Shown: piece after piece, positions 12,448 through 21,816 of the stretch
Layout of the letters: each line of letters starts with the position of its first letter
How positions within the stretch are numbered: position 1 is the first letter of the stretch
Assembly: GCA_001404055.1 (NCBI GenBank)
Contig: CXTY01000004.1
Span: 1-64,000, forward strand
DNA length: 64,000 bases
Reading direction: 5' to 3'
From: Roseibium album
GTDB taxonomy: Bacteria; Pseudomonadota; Alphaproteobacteria; Rhizobiales; Stappiaceae
Notes under the pieces: model-generated
The model's input: only the letters and a program-made list of their open reading frames with translations
Told to the model about the DNA's origin: nothing
Database searches by the model: none
Made by a program: the position numbers and the translations under genes

Positions 12448-12650
12448 CCGATCGGATGGCAGGTTTCCTGACTCGCGGGTCTTCGCTCAGCCCGCCTTCC
12501 CGATCCTTCCGGATCAGTGGCAAAAGGGGCATCACTCACCGCTCACAGTTGCGGGGGCAGCCACGGTTTTGGTCTCTGTTGAGTACGCCGCACCGTGTTC
12601 CCATTTCATCCGCCATCGCAGTTGTTTCAAGCGGAACCATCACGTGTTGT
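12448..12650 (-). ncRNA. cobalamin riboswitch
   Basis: On the minus strand the leader contains the ordered parts of a B12 riboswitch: GATGAAATGGGAA, then GGTG, CCGCAACTGT, the B12 box GCCACTG (12515-12521), GGGAAGGC, and the closing GAGTCAGGAAACCTGCC. The 3' end is near 12450 and the 5' end near 12640-12650 (boundaries approximate). It leads into the CbiM-like gene starting at 12385, so high adenosylcobalamin should reduce its expression. Confidence 0.95.
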
Positions 12651-12779
12651 AGGTTTGCAGTGATTGGAGAAACTCTGCAAGCTTAATTTCGCCGCAATCA
12701 GTCAGATTGCGACATAGCCAGTCATTTTCCTCGGCGTTGATAAGAAAACTTGTTTGAAATGCGACGCGATAGCGGTTAG

Positions 12780-14876
12780 TCAGGTTGCCCTGGCAGCCTC
12801 AACATTCAGGTCTGACTGCCTGTTCTTCCCGACCATGCGGGAAAAGTCCTCAATCGGCACCGCCGGGCTCCACAAGAATCCCTGACCGAGCGTACCACCC
12901 CACAGATTGATATAATCCTTCTGCAACTTGGTCTCGATCCCTTCCGAAACCGTATTCAGGTCCAGCTGCCGCGCCATCAACAGGATGAGTTCGACAATGG
13001 AGCGCCGGTGTTCACAATTGGCGATGTCCATGATGAAGGACCGGTCGACCTTGAGCGTATCGAACGGCATGCTCGCCAGACTGTGCAATGAAGAGTACCC
13101 GGTTCCGAAGTCGTCGATCGCAAATTTCACACCCTCATCCTTGATCGGCAAAATCTTGTCGAGCAGACTTTGGGAATAATCGACCAGACTGGACTCCGTG
13201 ATCTCGAGCTCGAGCTGCTCTGTCGAAAACCCGCTTTCCCCGATGATGCCCAATGTACGGTCCGTAAAGCCTGGCGCTTGCAACTGGGATGGCGCAACAT
13301 TAACCGCCACACAAACGTCCGTACCGCTGAGTTGCAAGGACTTCATGTCGCCCAATGCGGTTTCCAGCACAAACTCGCCAATGGGAATAATCAGGCCGCT
13401 TTCTTCCGCCACAGGCACAAACATGTTGGGTGGCACCGAACCCAGTTCTTCGTCCTGCCAACGCAGCAAGGCTTCCGATCCGACAATATCGCCGGACGAA
13501 ATATTGACCTTGGGCTGATAATGCACCGCAAGCGCTCGGTCACGCAGTGCTCCCTTCAATCGATCCGAGATCCGCTCACGCTCGGTCATTTGCGCGCGGA
13601 ACTTATCATTATAGGTGACGGACTTTGAACGCCCCGAAGCCTTGGCCTGACACATGGCCATGTTGGCGTTGCGGATGACTGCTTCTGCTGTTGTGCCGTG
13701 CTCTGGATAGGTCACCACACCAACACTCACGGAAACGGACAGGGAAAGATCACCAACGCGCAAGGTGGCACCCATGCGCGAGACAATCGAATTTGCCAGA
13801 AAGTCCAGGAGCTCGACGTCGTTCAACCCGGGTACCAGAACAACAAATTCATCGCCGGAAAAACGCGCAACACAAGCTGATTTCGTGGCGTATGGCTGCG
13901 CCAGCTCCTCCACAAGGCGCGCCAGCCGTTCAGCTAGTTGTGCAAGAAGTTTGTCGCCCACGGCGTGACCATGCAGGTCGTTGATCAGTTTGAAGCGATC
14001 CAGACCGACATAGAGTACGCCTCCCCTGTCCAGCGGCCGCAAATCGATCATCGAAAGAGCGTTGTTGTCCAGTTTGGCACGGTTCGGCAATCCGGTAATA
14101 CGATCTGTATACGCAAGTTTTTCTATCTTGACGGTATTTCGGCGCAGGTTGACCATCATCTCACGGAACGCTGTCTGCAACTCACCGACCTCACCCGGCG
14201 CATCGGTTGGCAAATTGCAGTCCAGAAAGCCTTCCGCAGCCTCATGTGCGGCTCGCGTTACACTACTGACCCCAGCTGTTGCCCGGTACATCAGAATTCC
14301 CAAGACTGGTACGAAGGCCAGAAGCAGAAGACCAAGGACCGTCGCTACCAGGGTAACCTTGTCCCTGAGTATTCCTGCCATCTCCTGCTTTGAAACACGC
14401 ACCATCACACTGCCGACGGTGTCGTCCGCCCGAAAAACGGGGATGACATATTCTATTGTGTCTTCGGTTTCGAGATACTGGTCTTTCTTGTCCTGTGCTG
14501 CGTCGAGCGCCAACTCACTGAAATGAACAACGCTCGACGGTTCAGCCGAAGTAAAGTCGCTGGCAAATTCATGCCCAAACCGGCTGTAGGCTTTGGCTGC
14601 AACGATGTACCGGTCACCAGCGATCGCATTGAGCAGACGTTCAACTTCGCCGTAGTTTTTGTTTTCGATTTCGCGTGCGGCAATATTGGTAACAAACAGG
14701 GCTTTTTCGTGCGCTGTCCGCGCCAACCGGTCACCGATCTTGTTCACTTGTGAAAAGTAATCGATACTGATCAGAGCGAGAGAAAACGCAAGCAGACCAC
14801 AAACAGCGTAGAGTGTGGCCCTCATATAGACATGTTTATAGAGCCGTCGAAGGTCAGATTGCATTGACGAAAGCAA
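12780..14876 (-). CDS. membrane GGDEF-EAL protein with HAMP-like linker
   Basis: A 698-residue inner-membrane protein. Hydrophobic segments at about 18-40 and 175-195 bracket a periplasmic sensor region; a HAMP-like linker follows to about 245. The GGDEF domain (about 255-410) has SGDEF in place of GGDEF, which may or may not be active. The EAL domain (about 430-680) has an intact signature (SEALLRW), DDFGTGYSS and EGIET, so it is a likely cyclic-di-GMP phosphodiesterase. The start TTG at 14876 has a GGGGG stretch upstream; the ATG at 14864 is an alternative. It is monocistronic, and the riboswitch leader lies beyond its 3' end. Confidence 0.9.
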   Translation of the reverse strand: MLSSMQSDLRRLYKHVYMRATLYAVCGLLAFSLALISIDYFSQVNKIGDRLARTAHEKALFVTNIAAREIENKNYGEVERLLNAIAGDRYIVAAKAYSRFGHEFASDFTSAEPSSVVHFSELALDAAQDKKDQYLETEDTIEYVIPVFRADDTVGSVMVRVSKQEMAGILRDKVTLVATVLGLLLLAFVPVLGILMYRATAGVSSVTRAAHEAAEGFLDCNLPTDAPGEVGELQTAFREMMVNLRRNTVKIEKLAYTDRITGLPNRAKLDNNALSMIDLRPLDRGGVLYVGLDRFKLINDLHGHAVGDKLLAQLAERLARLVEELAQPYATKSACVARFSGDEFVVLVPGLNDVELLDFLANSIVSRMGATLRVGDLSLSVSVSVGVVTYPEHGTTAEAVIRNANMAMCQAKASGRSKSVTYNDKFRAQMTERERISDRLKGALRDRALAVHYQPKVNISSGDIVGSEALLRWQDEELGSVPPNMFVPVAEESGLIIPIGEFVLETALGDMKSLQLSGTDVCVAVNVAPSQLQAPGFTDRTLGIIGESGFSTEQLELEITESSLVDYSQSLLDKILPIKDEGVKFAIDDFGTGYSSLHSLASMPFDTLKVDRSFIMDIANCEHRRSIVELILLMARQLDLNTVSEGIETKLQKDYINLWGGTLGQGFLWSPAVPIEDFSRMVGKNRQSDLNVEAARAT

Positions 14877-15423
14877 AAGGCAATTCCCCCCATTTACCGC
14901 CGACAGGCATTTTTATTAACGCGAAACATTCAATTCTCAACAAATTGGCAGAACTACATCAACAAAGAATAAACAAAGACATTTAGCTTGAAACTCCCAC
15001 CCACAACTTACGATACACTCAAACTTCGGAACTATATGCAATTTTCACCATAGGAACTCTGCGGTATCTCTAAATTCACGAACCAACAAATATCCCCATT
15101 TCGGCTGTCCGTCCTTGTAATCGAGGATGACGAAGTTCGCCAAACTCCTCTTATCTCTTCATTGATTGAAGCTCTGAGCGCGCTGCCTGCCGCTGTTCTG
15201 TGAAAAACGTCAGGCTTGCCATGTCGGACAATCGAATAAAATCTATCAAATCGGCAAGCTCTGCCAGAGAGCTGGTAAAAAGTATCAGTATCCCCAGCGT
15301 ACTTCTCGGAGAAAACGCTTTTATTAAACTTTTCCGTATTTAGAGTGATTGGGAATTATACTTGCACGATCGGAAACAGTGCGTAATCTGAAATAATCAG
15401 GAACTACCTCAAGAGACTTCGCA
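14877..15423. other. AT-rich intergenic region with a possible gene remnant
   Basis: About 550 bp between a leftward GGDEF-EAL gene and a small rightward gene. Mostly AT-rich, with no intact gene. The only coding-like piece is at 15111-15203, listed separately. Confidence 0.5.
15111..15203 (+). pseudogene. possible response-regulator receiver remnant
   Basis: A short open stretch reads VLVIEDDEVRQTPLISSL, then IEALSALPAAVL and a stop. VLVIEDDE matches beta-1 and the acidic pocket at the start of CheY-like receiver domains, and a helix-like stretch follows as expected. No start codon is found in frame upstream and nothing receiver-like continues after the stop at 15201, so it would be a decayed fragment. 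The match is short, and chance is possible. Confidence 0.3.
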
Positions 15424-15657
15424 ATGCCCTTTACTAGATTGGGAACGTTTATCGCTGGAGTTGCATTCATACTTGGCTGTGTTCAAATTGCACTGGCCGT
15501 CGGTGTCGCCTCTGGAGCCATATCCGATCCTCGTCATGGACTCTTTCTTGGAGGAGTGACAAGCGAACAGGCAATCGACAGCGGTCTGGTAAAAATACTA
15601 GCAGCTGTGGCCTTTGGTGTTCTTACCGAAATCAGTCGTTCGGTCGAGAGAAAATAG
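15424..15657 (+). CDS. small two-helix membrane protein, unknown function
   Basis: A 77-residue protein with a hydrophobic segment at residues 8-30 (IAGVAFILGCVQIALAVGVA) and a second at about 55-68, ending in a charged tail. No family was recognised. A Gly/Asp loop joins the helices. The ribosome site is weak (AAGAG about 9 bp upstream). It lies between two GGDEF-EAL genes and ends close to an insertion-sequence end remnant at 15692. It might be a small regulator of a neighbour, but nothing in the sequence shows that. Confidence 0.5.
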   Translation: MPFTRLGTFIAGVAFILGCVQIALAVGVASGAISDPRHGLFLGGVTSEQAIDSGLVKILAAVAFGVLTEISRSVERK

Positions 15658-15691
15658 ACCACAAATGCTTGGTTACCCAGGGAAGCCCTAC

Positions 15692-15708
15692 CTAGGGTCA
15701 GGACCCAT
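15692..15708. mobile_element. solo IS/MITE end remnant CTAGGGTCAGGACCCAT
   Basis: These 17 bp are identical to the outer end, including the CTAG target, of the MITE at 43929-44197. The match then stops. No matching opposite end is seen nearby, so this is a leftover end. It sits just beyond the 3' end of the PAS-GGDEF-EAL gene. Confidence 0.6.
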
Positions 15709-15724
15709 GAAGACCTGATTGCGG

Positions 15725-18511
15725 TCAGGAACTGCCACGTCCCCATTGCTCGAACATTGTTTTAATTTCGCTAGCGGGTCGTGCCGGGCTGAAATGGTAG
15801 CCTTGCGCTTCAGTGCAGCCTTCCTGCCTCACAATTTCCAACTGCTGAAGTGTTTCGACACCTTCCGCAGTTGTCTCAACACCGAGCTTGTTGGCGATGC
15901 TCACGACCGCCTGAACGATCCCGATGTCTTTGTCGCCACCTGCAAGATCATGCACAAATGAGGGGTCGATTTTGATCTTGTCGAAAGGAAAGCTGGTCAG
16001 ATAGCTGAGCGAAGAATAGCCGGTACCAAAGTCGTCCAAAGCTATTCGAACGCCGAGCATTTTCAATTGATGCAAGGTCGTCATGGTTGACCCGTCATTT
16101 TGCAGCAACACAGACTCGGTGAATTCTAGTTCCAGCCGCCCCGGACTGAGTCCAGATGAGTTGAGAGCATTCTTAACCACCTGCAGAAGATCACCTTGCT
16201 TGAATTGTACGGATGAAACATTGACGGAAACCCTGACCTCTTCAGGCCAGGAGGCCGCCTCGCAGCACGCTTGTTGCAAGACCCATTCGCCGATCTCTCC
16301 GATCAAACCCATTTCTTCTGCAATGGGGATAAATATTGCCGGTGGAACGAGCTCCTGGTCATCGCGCTGCCAACGCACCAGGGCCTCGAAACCGGTAACC
16401 TCATTGTTCACCAGACCTATGACGGGTTGATAGTGAAGCACAAGTTCGTCGCCAGCGAGCCCACTGCGGAGCCTTGACCCCAACGCGTGGCGTTCTCGGG
16501 TGTTTTCCTCCAGTTCCTGTTCAAAGAAGCAATAACCTCCCCTGTTGGTTTTCTTGGCTTGGTAAAGTGCAAGGTCGGCAAATTTGAGCAATTCGTCCGG
16601 GTCGGTGCTGTCTTTTGGCGCGCTCGCAATGCCTATGCTGACATTCGTGACCACTTCTCCATGTTTGAGCTGAAAAGGCGTATCGAACGCATTGCTGATA
16701 CGCTCTGCCAACTTCATGGACTCTGAGGGTTGTTGGGCAATTTGCAGCACCGCAAATTCATCCCCTCCAAGACGGACAACAAGGTCAGTTTCCCTGACGC
16801 AGCCTCGTAGCTTCTTCGCTATGACTTGCAACAATTCGTCTCCGGAAGAATGTCCCAGAGTGTCGTTGACCCCCTTGAAGTCGTCCAGGTCCAGATACAA
16901 AAGAGCAAAGGCACCTCCTCTGCGAACCCGAGCCAGTTCTTCTTCAAGTCGCTCGCGAAGCCTCAAACGATTGGCCAACCCGGTCAGCGCATCGTGATGC
17001 GCCAGATGCGCAAGCTTCTCTTCGGCGATCAGGTCTTTGGTAATGTCGCGTGCCACTCCAATAAAGAGCTTGTCTGTTTTCCCCCCTCCGGTTTCTCCGA
17101 TAGCCAGGTCCATGGGAAACTGGTGGCCCTGCTTGTGCACGCCCATCACGCGGCGCGGCCCCTGATTCAAGAACTTGCTTTCACCAGTTTTCAAATAGCG
17201 ATCAAGGCTTTCGTGATGTGTCTTGGCCTCGGCCTCCGGCATTAAAAACTCGACATTTTGGCCAATAGCCTCCTTTGCTGCATATCCAAAAGTGGTTTCG
17301 GCAGCCGGATTAAAGCTGTTTATCAAACCTTTTTCGTCGATGGTGATGATCGCGCGCGGCACGTTCCGCAAGATCTCATCGAGCTGCTCCTTTTGCGCGC
17401 GCAAAGAGTCTGCTGCCTTTTTCCGGTCGGTGATATCAATTACCACGATCTGCATCGCCGACGTACCATGCCAGTCGACGATCCGAACCCGGAATTCCAT
17501 CCAAAGCTCCTGGCCGTCTTTTCTCAGTCCCCGCGCCTCATAAACTTCAGGAACGCGTTCGCCTTTTTCACGCGCTCTTCGATAGCGGGTCAACCGCTCG
17601 CGATCATCAGGAGCAATTAGCGGTTCGACACGCTTGAGTGCCAGGATTTCTTCCGGGCTGTCATAACCAAGCATGTCTGCCAAAGCTTGATTGGCGAACA
17701 GAGTATTCCAGTCGTCGTGCACAAAAACGCCCTGAATAGAGCCCTCGATCAGATTTCGAAATTGGCTTTCGCTTTCTTCCAGCGCCCTTTGCGCTTCAAC
17801 TTCAGCAGTTCTATCTGTTCCTGTCCCGATATAGCCCCGGAAATTGCCGTCAGCGTCGTAGACCGGTTTGCCATTGATTTGAAAGTGCATTGATCTTCCG
17901 TCAACGGCGAATGCATAACTGAACCCCTGAAACGGGCGGTGGGCTTCAAGGTCTTCAAAATGCTTGCGCCAATTCTCATCGGGCGTTTCCACCCCAGAAA
18001 ATTCCCGGCGGGTTTTACCGATGACATCTTCAGGAGCGACGGAATTAATTTCGAAAAGTCGCGGAGAAACATATGTAAACCGCAGATTTTCATCCATTTC
18101 CCAAACCCAATCGCCAGTGCTGTCGACAACGTCCCTGAAACGGCCTTCGCTTTCGTGCAAACTTTCTATGAGTTCCGCGGCACGCGGCACGTTCCTTGAA
18201 AATCCGTAGACAATGGCCCCAGTTGCAATCAGGGAGACAGGCCAGCGAAATTCTGTGTGCAGGACGTTCATCATATTCATCGCCCTGTCCATAGGCATGA
18301 ACAACGGAAAAACATTCATTGTGATGAGATCGCCCAGGTAGAATAGCGCTGTGACAACGAGGCCAATGATCACCCAGTGGAACTGAAAATTTCCGCGTCT
18401 TGAAACGGAACGCCGATAGTTGAGCAGCACCCAAACAGCGTATCCACAGGCAACAAAGATGATCAAATCGACAATGGTCATGAGTGTTACAGATGTAGAA
18501 ATCATGTCCAT
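15725..18511 (-). CDS. membrane triple-PAS GGDEF-EAL protein
   Basis: A 928-residue protein. Three N-terminal hydrophobic segments (about 8-30, 44-68, 90-108) anchor it. Three PAS-type sensor domains follow (about 120-245, 250-365, 372-495), joined by the coiled S-helix-like pieces usual between PAS domains. The GGDEF domain (about 505-660) has an intact LGGDEFAV signature, and the EAL domain (about 680-920) has FEALVRW, DDFGTGYSS and EGVET. Both activities are therefore possible. The ligand of the PAS domains cannot be read. The ATG at 18511 follows GAAGGA closely; the ATG two codons later has better spacing. Confidence 0.92.
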   Translation of the reverse strand: MDMISTSVTLMTIVDLIIFVACGYAVWVLLNYRRSVSRRGNFQFHWVIIGLVVTALFYLGDLITMNVFPLFMPMDRAMNMMNVLHTEFRWPVSLIATGAIVYGFSRNVPRAAELIESLHESEGRFRDVVDSTGDWVWEMDENLRFTYVSPRLFEINSVAPEDVIGKTRREFSGVETPDENWRKHFEDLEAHRPFQGFSYAFAVDGRSMHFQINGKPVYDADGNFRGYIGTGTDRTAEVEAQRALEESESQFRNLIEGSIQGVFVHDDWNTLFANQALADMLGYDSPEEILALKRVEPLIAPDDRERLTRYRRAREKGERVPEVYEARGLRKDGQELWMEFRVRIVDWHGTSAMQIVVIDITDRKKAADSLRAQKEQLDEILRNVPRAIITIDEKGLINSFNPAAETTFGYAAKEAIGQNVEFLMPEAEAKTHHESLDRYLKTGESKFLNQGPRRVMGVHKQGHQFPMDLAIGETGGGKTDKLFIGVARDITKDLIAEEKLAHLAHHDALTGLANRLRLRERLEEELARVRRGGAFALLYLDLDDFKGVNDTLGHSSGDELLQVIAKKLRGCVRETDLVVRLGGDEFAVLQIAQQPSESMKLAERISNAFDTPFQLKHGEVVTNVSIGIASAPKDSTDPDELLKFADLALYQAKKTNRGGYCFFEQELEENTRERHALGSRLRSGLAGDELVLHYQPVIGLVNNEVTGFEALVRWQRDDQELVPPAIFIPIAEEMGLIGEIGEWVLQQACCEAASWPEEVRVSVNVSSVQFKQGDLLQVVKNALNSSGLSPGRLELEFTESVLLQNDGSTMTTLHQLKMLGVRIALDDFGTGYSSLSYLTSFPFDKIKIDPSFVHDLAGGDKDIGIVQAVVSIANKLGVETTAEGVETLQQLEIVRQEGCTEAQGYHFSPARPASEIKTMFEQWGRGSS

Positions 18512-18920
18512 TTCCTTCGTAAAGGCGGCTCTTTACGGTTATTCCTCCACACTTTCACGCCCGATTATGTTGCATGAAGAAGAATAAAAACCAGAATAAA
18601 ATAGAAATTCCCCAATCAAATGTCTCAATGCAGATTTTATCATCGTAAAAAATAACAAATACTTCAGGAATTCGACGTATCCATCTGTGAAATCACCATT
18701 TTTCGACAATAAAATTTCAATGACAGCTACTCTTGCAAGTCGCTTTTATTGCCTGGATCCGATCTCAAGCGTGCAGCATGAACATGGCGCAATGGGGCAC
18801 AATGGGGCACAAGGCGTACGCATGGGGATGCAAGCCTGTTGCTGTCTGCGGGGCAGGCAACTGAATAGATGCCCGAAAACGCAATACTCAACAAACTTGA
18901 GGGCATGAGCGGAGTTCCGC
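18512..18920. other. icd upstream region
   Basis: AT-rich from 18512 to 18720, then mixed. It holds no gene-like frame. A 10-bp unit, AATGGGGCAC, is exactly duplicated at 18791-18810. The operator-like sites follow at 18921. Confidence 0.4.
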
Positions 18921-18948
18921 TTGCGTACTTCCATGAAATTGTATACAA
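18921..18948. promoter_or_regulatory. putative operator TTGCGTAC + TTGTATACAA
   Basis: TTGCGTAC (18921-18928) and the perfect 10-bp palindrome TTGTATACAA (18939-18948) lie about 90-110 bp before the dimeric icd. The same pair stands before the monomeric icd at 8432-8449. FCD-type GntR regulators use TTGTA/TACAA cores; the regulator itself is not in the window. Confidence 0.55.
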
Positions 18949-19034
18949 GCGCGCACAATCTATTTCCGGTACAGTTTGGACCGTGAATTCGCTTACGCCT
19001 TTCTCAGCTCTAATAACGCAAGGCAGACAGTTCC

Positions 19035-20252
19035 ATGGCAAAGATCAAAGTCGACAACCCGGTTGTTGAGCTTGATGGCGACGAGATGACCCGGATCATC
19101 TGGCAGTTCATCAAGGACAAGCTGATCCACCCCTACCTCGACATCGACCTGCACTACTACGACCTCTCGATCCAGAAGCGTGACGAAACCGATGACCAGA
19201 TCACGGTCGACGCCGCCAATGCGATCAAGGAACATGGTGTCGGTATCAAATGCGCCACTATCACCCCCGATGAAGCCCGCGTTGAGGAGTTCAACCTCAA
19301 GCGCATGTACCGTTCACCCAACGGCACGATCCGAAACATCCTCGGCGGCGTTATCTTCCGCGAGCCGATCATCATGCAAAACGTGCCGCGCCTGGTGCCA
19401 GGCTGGACACAACCGATCATTGTCGGGCGTCACGCTTTTGGCGATCAGTATCGGGCAACGGATTTCACCTTCCCGGGCAAGGGCAAGTTGACCATGAAAT
19501 TTGTCGGTGAAGATGGCACCGTGATCGAACGGGACGTCTACGATGCCCCTTCCGCTGGTGTTGCCCAGGCGATGTACAATCTCGACGATTCCATCCGTGA
19601 TTTTGCCCGCGCTTCCTTGAACTACGCCTTGCAACGGAAAGTTCCATGCTATCTCTCCACCAAGAACACGATCCTGAAGGTCTATGACGGCCGCTTCAAG
19701 GATCTCTTCCAGGAGATCTATGAGGCTGAGTTCAAGGATAAATATGCCGACGCCGGGATCTGGTACGAGCACCGTCTGATCGACGACATGGTGGCGTCTG
19801 CGCTCAAATGGTCCGGCGGTTATGTCTGGGCTTGCAAAAACTACGATGGCGACGTTCAGTCGGATACTGTCGCCCAGGGCTTCGGCTCCCTTGGCCTGAT
19901 GACATCGGTCCTGATGACGCCAGACGGCAAGACCGTTGAAGCAGAAGCAGCCCACGGCACGGTTACACGGCACTATCGCCAGCACCAGCAGGGTGAAAGC
20001 ACATCAACCAACTCCATTGCCTCGATCTTTGCCTGGACGCGTGGACTTGCCCACAGAGCCAAGCTCGATGGCAATGACAAATTGGCCCGCTTCGCCAAGA
20101 CCCTTGAGACCGTCTGCATCAGCACGGTTGAATCCGGTTACATGACCAAGGATCTCGCGCTCCTGGTCGGTCCCGAACAATCCTGGCTCACAACCATCGG
20201 CTTCCTCGACAAGATCGACGAAAACCTGCAGAAAGCCATGGCCGACCTGTAG
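19035..20252 (+). CDS. icd: NADP-dependent isocitrate dehydrogenase, homodimeric eukaryote-like type
   Basis: A 405-residue isocitrate dehydrogenase of the subfamily shared with mitochondria and Rhizobiales. It starts [21 protein letters not shown]. The substrate-binding stretch [14 protein letters not shown] contains the phospho-site-equivalent Ser and two Arg, and [13 protein letters not shown] binds NADP. It catalyses the same step as the monomeric enzyme at 8528. The start is preceded only by a weak GGCAGA. A TTGTATACAA palindrome lies 87 bp upstream. The gene appears monocistronic; a weak hairpin follows the stop. Confidence 0.97.
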   Translation: MAKIKVDNPVVELDGDEMTRIIWQFIKDKLIHPYLDIDLHYYDLSIQKRDETDDQITVDAANAIKEHGVGIKCATITPDEARVEEFNLKRMYRSPNGTIRNILGGVIFREPIIMQNVPRLVPGWTQPIIVGRHAFGDQYRATDFTFPGKGKLTMKFVGEDGTVIERDVYDAPSAGVAQAMYNLDDSIRDFARASLNYALQRKVPCYLSTKNTILKVYDGRFKDLFQEIYEAEFKDKYADAGIWYEHRLIDDMVASALKWSGGYVWACKNYDGDVQSDTVAQGFGSLGLMTSVLMTPDGKTVEAEAAHGTVTRHYRQHQQGESTSTNSIASIFAWTRGLAHRAKLDGNDKLARFAKTLETVCISTVESGYMTKDLALLVGPEQSWLTTIGFLDKIDENLQKAMADL

Positions 20253-20270
20253 GTCCGGAAATACCAAAAA

Positions 20271-20294
20271 AACTCCGACCAACTGGCCGGAGTT
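20271..20294. terminator. weak hairpin after icd
   Basis: Stems 20271-20280 and 20285-20294 (AACTCCGACC / GGCCGGAGTT) with one mismatch. The T run is on the minus strand (TTTTTTT), not after the hairpin on the plus strand, so its use as icd terminator is doubtful. Confidence 0.4.
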
Positions 20295-20404
20295 CCTAAC
20301 TTCAAAATAGTCAAAACCCAAACCTCAGATCGTGAACTCTAGCAGGCTGCCGGAAATTCATTCAATATCGCATGCAACTTGCTGCGAAGTTTGAAACGGA
20401 CGCC

Positions 20405-21013
20405 ATGCTCACAATCAAAGACTTGCAGACGCCGCTGATCGGCCCGGTCGACCTCAGCCTCAAAAGCGGACACTGTGCCGCCATTTCCGGCCCTTCCGGC
20501 GCTGGTAAGTCTCTCCTACTTCGTGCGATTTCAGATCTGGACGAAAATACAGGCCATGTCTCACTGGACGGCACCACACGCGATGCTTTGCCAGCTCCGG
20601 AGTGGCGTAGAAAAGTTGCCTATGTTCCAGCTGAAAGCGGATGGTGGGCAGAAAATGTGCAGGACCATTTCGTCGAAACACCGAATTTAGCGGAACTTCT
20701 GCAGGCTGCTGCACTTTCAAATGCCCTTTCATGGCAAGTATCAAGACTGTCGACCGGCGAACGCCAACGCCTCGCGCTGGTACGTGCACTTCAGCTCAAT
20801 CCCGATGTTCTTCTGCTGGATGAACCCACCTCTGCACTTGATCCATCGTCCGTAGCGCGTGTCGAGGCGCTTTTGAAAGCAAGGCTCGAGGCAGGGTGTG
20901 CCGTGTTGCTCGTCAGCCATGATCCTGATCAGCCTTCAAGACTTGAGGCCCACCGTTACTACATGAATTCGGGTGAGCTGTTTGAAAACCCGGCACCAGG
21001 AGCTATTCAATGA
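20405..21013 (+). CDS. fetA: ABC transporter ATP-binding protein, FetA-like (iron export)
   Basis: The ATPase of a two-gene ABC system resembling E. coli FetAB (YbbL-YbbM), which lowers cellular iron and eases peroxide stress. From the ATG at 20405 it is 202 residues with Walker A GPSGAGKS (29-36), a signature LSTGE (115-119) in place of LSGGQ, and Walker B VLLLDEPTSALD (from 135). The frame opens 11 codons earlier at 20372; MLTIKDLQTP is chosen as the more usual ATPase start, and neither has a strong ribosome site. Its end overlaps fetB by 4 bp (ATGA). Confidence 0.85.
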   Translation: MLTIKDLQTPLIGPVDLSLKSGHCAAISGPSGAGKSLLLRAISDLDENTGHVSLDGTTRDALPAPEWRRKVAYVPAESGWWAENVQDHFVETPNLAELLQAAALSNALSWQVSRLSTGERQRLALVRALQLNPDVLLLDEPTSALDPSSVARVEALLKARLEAGCAVLLVSHDPDQPSRLEAHRYYMNSGELFENPAPGAIQ

Positions 21014-21816
21014 GTGGCTACCAGGCGCTGACATACTGGGACCTCGTCGCCGCTTCGCTTTTTCTGATCCTGAACGCCATTTTCTCGATTGCGCTCAATC
21101 TCGGCCTCACCCGCACCCTGATCATTTCGGCGTTGCGCATGACCGTGCAACTGATCCTGGTGGGCCTCATCTTGAAAGCGATCTTTATCGCAGGCTCCAT
21201 TTGGTGGACCTTACTTGCTGCTGCCGTGATGGGGGCCTTTGCCGGACGGGAGATCTGGGCGCGGCAAGAACGCCGCCTGATAGGGTTGTGGGGTCCCGGT
21301 CTTGGAGCAGGTGCCATGCTGATGGCCGGTTGCCTCGTCACGTTTTATGGACTTGCCGGACAGATCCGGCCAGATCCCGTGTGGCAACCACAATTTGCGC
21401 TGCCGCTCTTCGGTATGATCCTTGGAAATACCATGACCGGCGTAAGCCTTGGTCTCGACACGCTTCATACAACCCTTGCGAAGGGGAAAAAAGACGTTGA
21501 GGCGCAGCTCCTGTTGGGCAAAACCAGGTGGGAGGCAACGCGCCCGGCAGCCCGGCAGGCATTGCGTTCGGGCTTCACGCCGATCATCAATGCAATGGCT
21601 GCGACTGGCGTTGTTTCCCTTCCCGGCATGATGACAGGACAGATACTTTCCGGCGTCGATCCGCAGGAAGCGGTAAAATATCAACTCCTGATCATGTTCC
21701 TGCTCGGCGGCGCGACAGGTCTCGGCGTTCTGGGAGCAACATTTGCCAGTATCTGGCGTCTTACTGACAAGCGGCACAGGCTTCGCCTGGATCGGTTAAG
21801 CGGAGGCAAATCATGA
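21010..21816 (+). CDS. fetB: ABC transporter permease, FetB-like (UPF0014)
   Basis: A 268-residue membrane protein with about seven hydrophobic segments, the permease partner of the preceding ATPase. The UPF0014/FetB pattern is clear: a GMILGNTMTGVSLGLD segment in the middle, then KTRWEATRPAARQALRSGFTP, which probably contacts the ATPase, and GVVSLPGMMTGQILSG. The start overlaps fetA by 4 bp and its stop overlaps the GST gene by 4 bp, so the three are translationally coupled. The iron-export role is by family; the sequence gives no metal site. Confidence 0.87.
   Translation: MSGYQALTYWDLVAASLFLILNAIFSIALNLGLTRTLIISALRMTVQLILVGLILKAIFIAGSIWWTLLAAAVMGAFAGREIWARQERRLIGLWGPGLGAGAMLMAGCLVTFYGLAGQIRPDPVWQPQFALPLFGMILGNTMTGVSLGLDTLHTTLAKGKKDVEAQLLLGKTRWEATRPAARQALRSGFTPIINAMAATGVVSLPGMMTGQILSGVDPQEAVKYQLLIMFLLGGATGLGVLGATFASIWRLTDKRHRLRLDRLSGGKS

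Noticed and set aside
20271..20294. Considered a strong icd terminator
   Set aside because: The T run follows the stem only on the minus strand, where no gene ends, so I kept it only as a weak hairpin.
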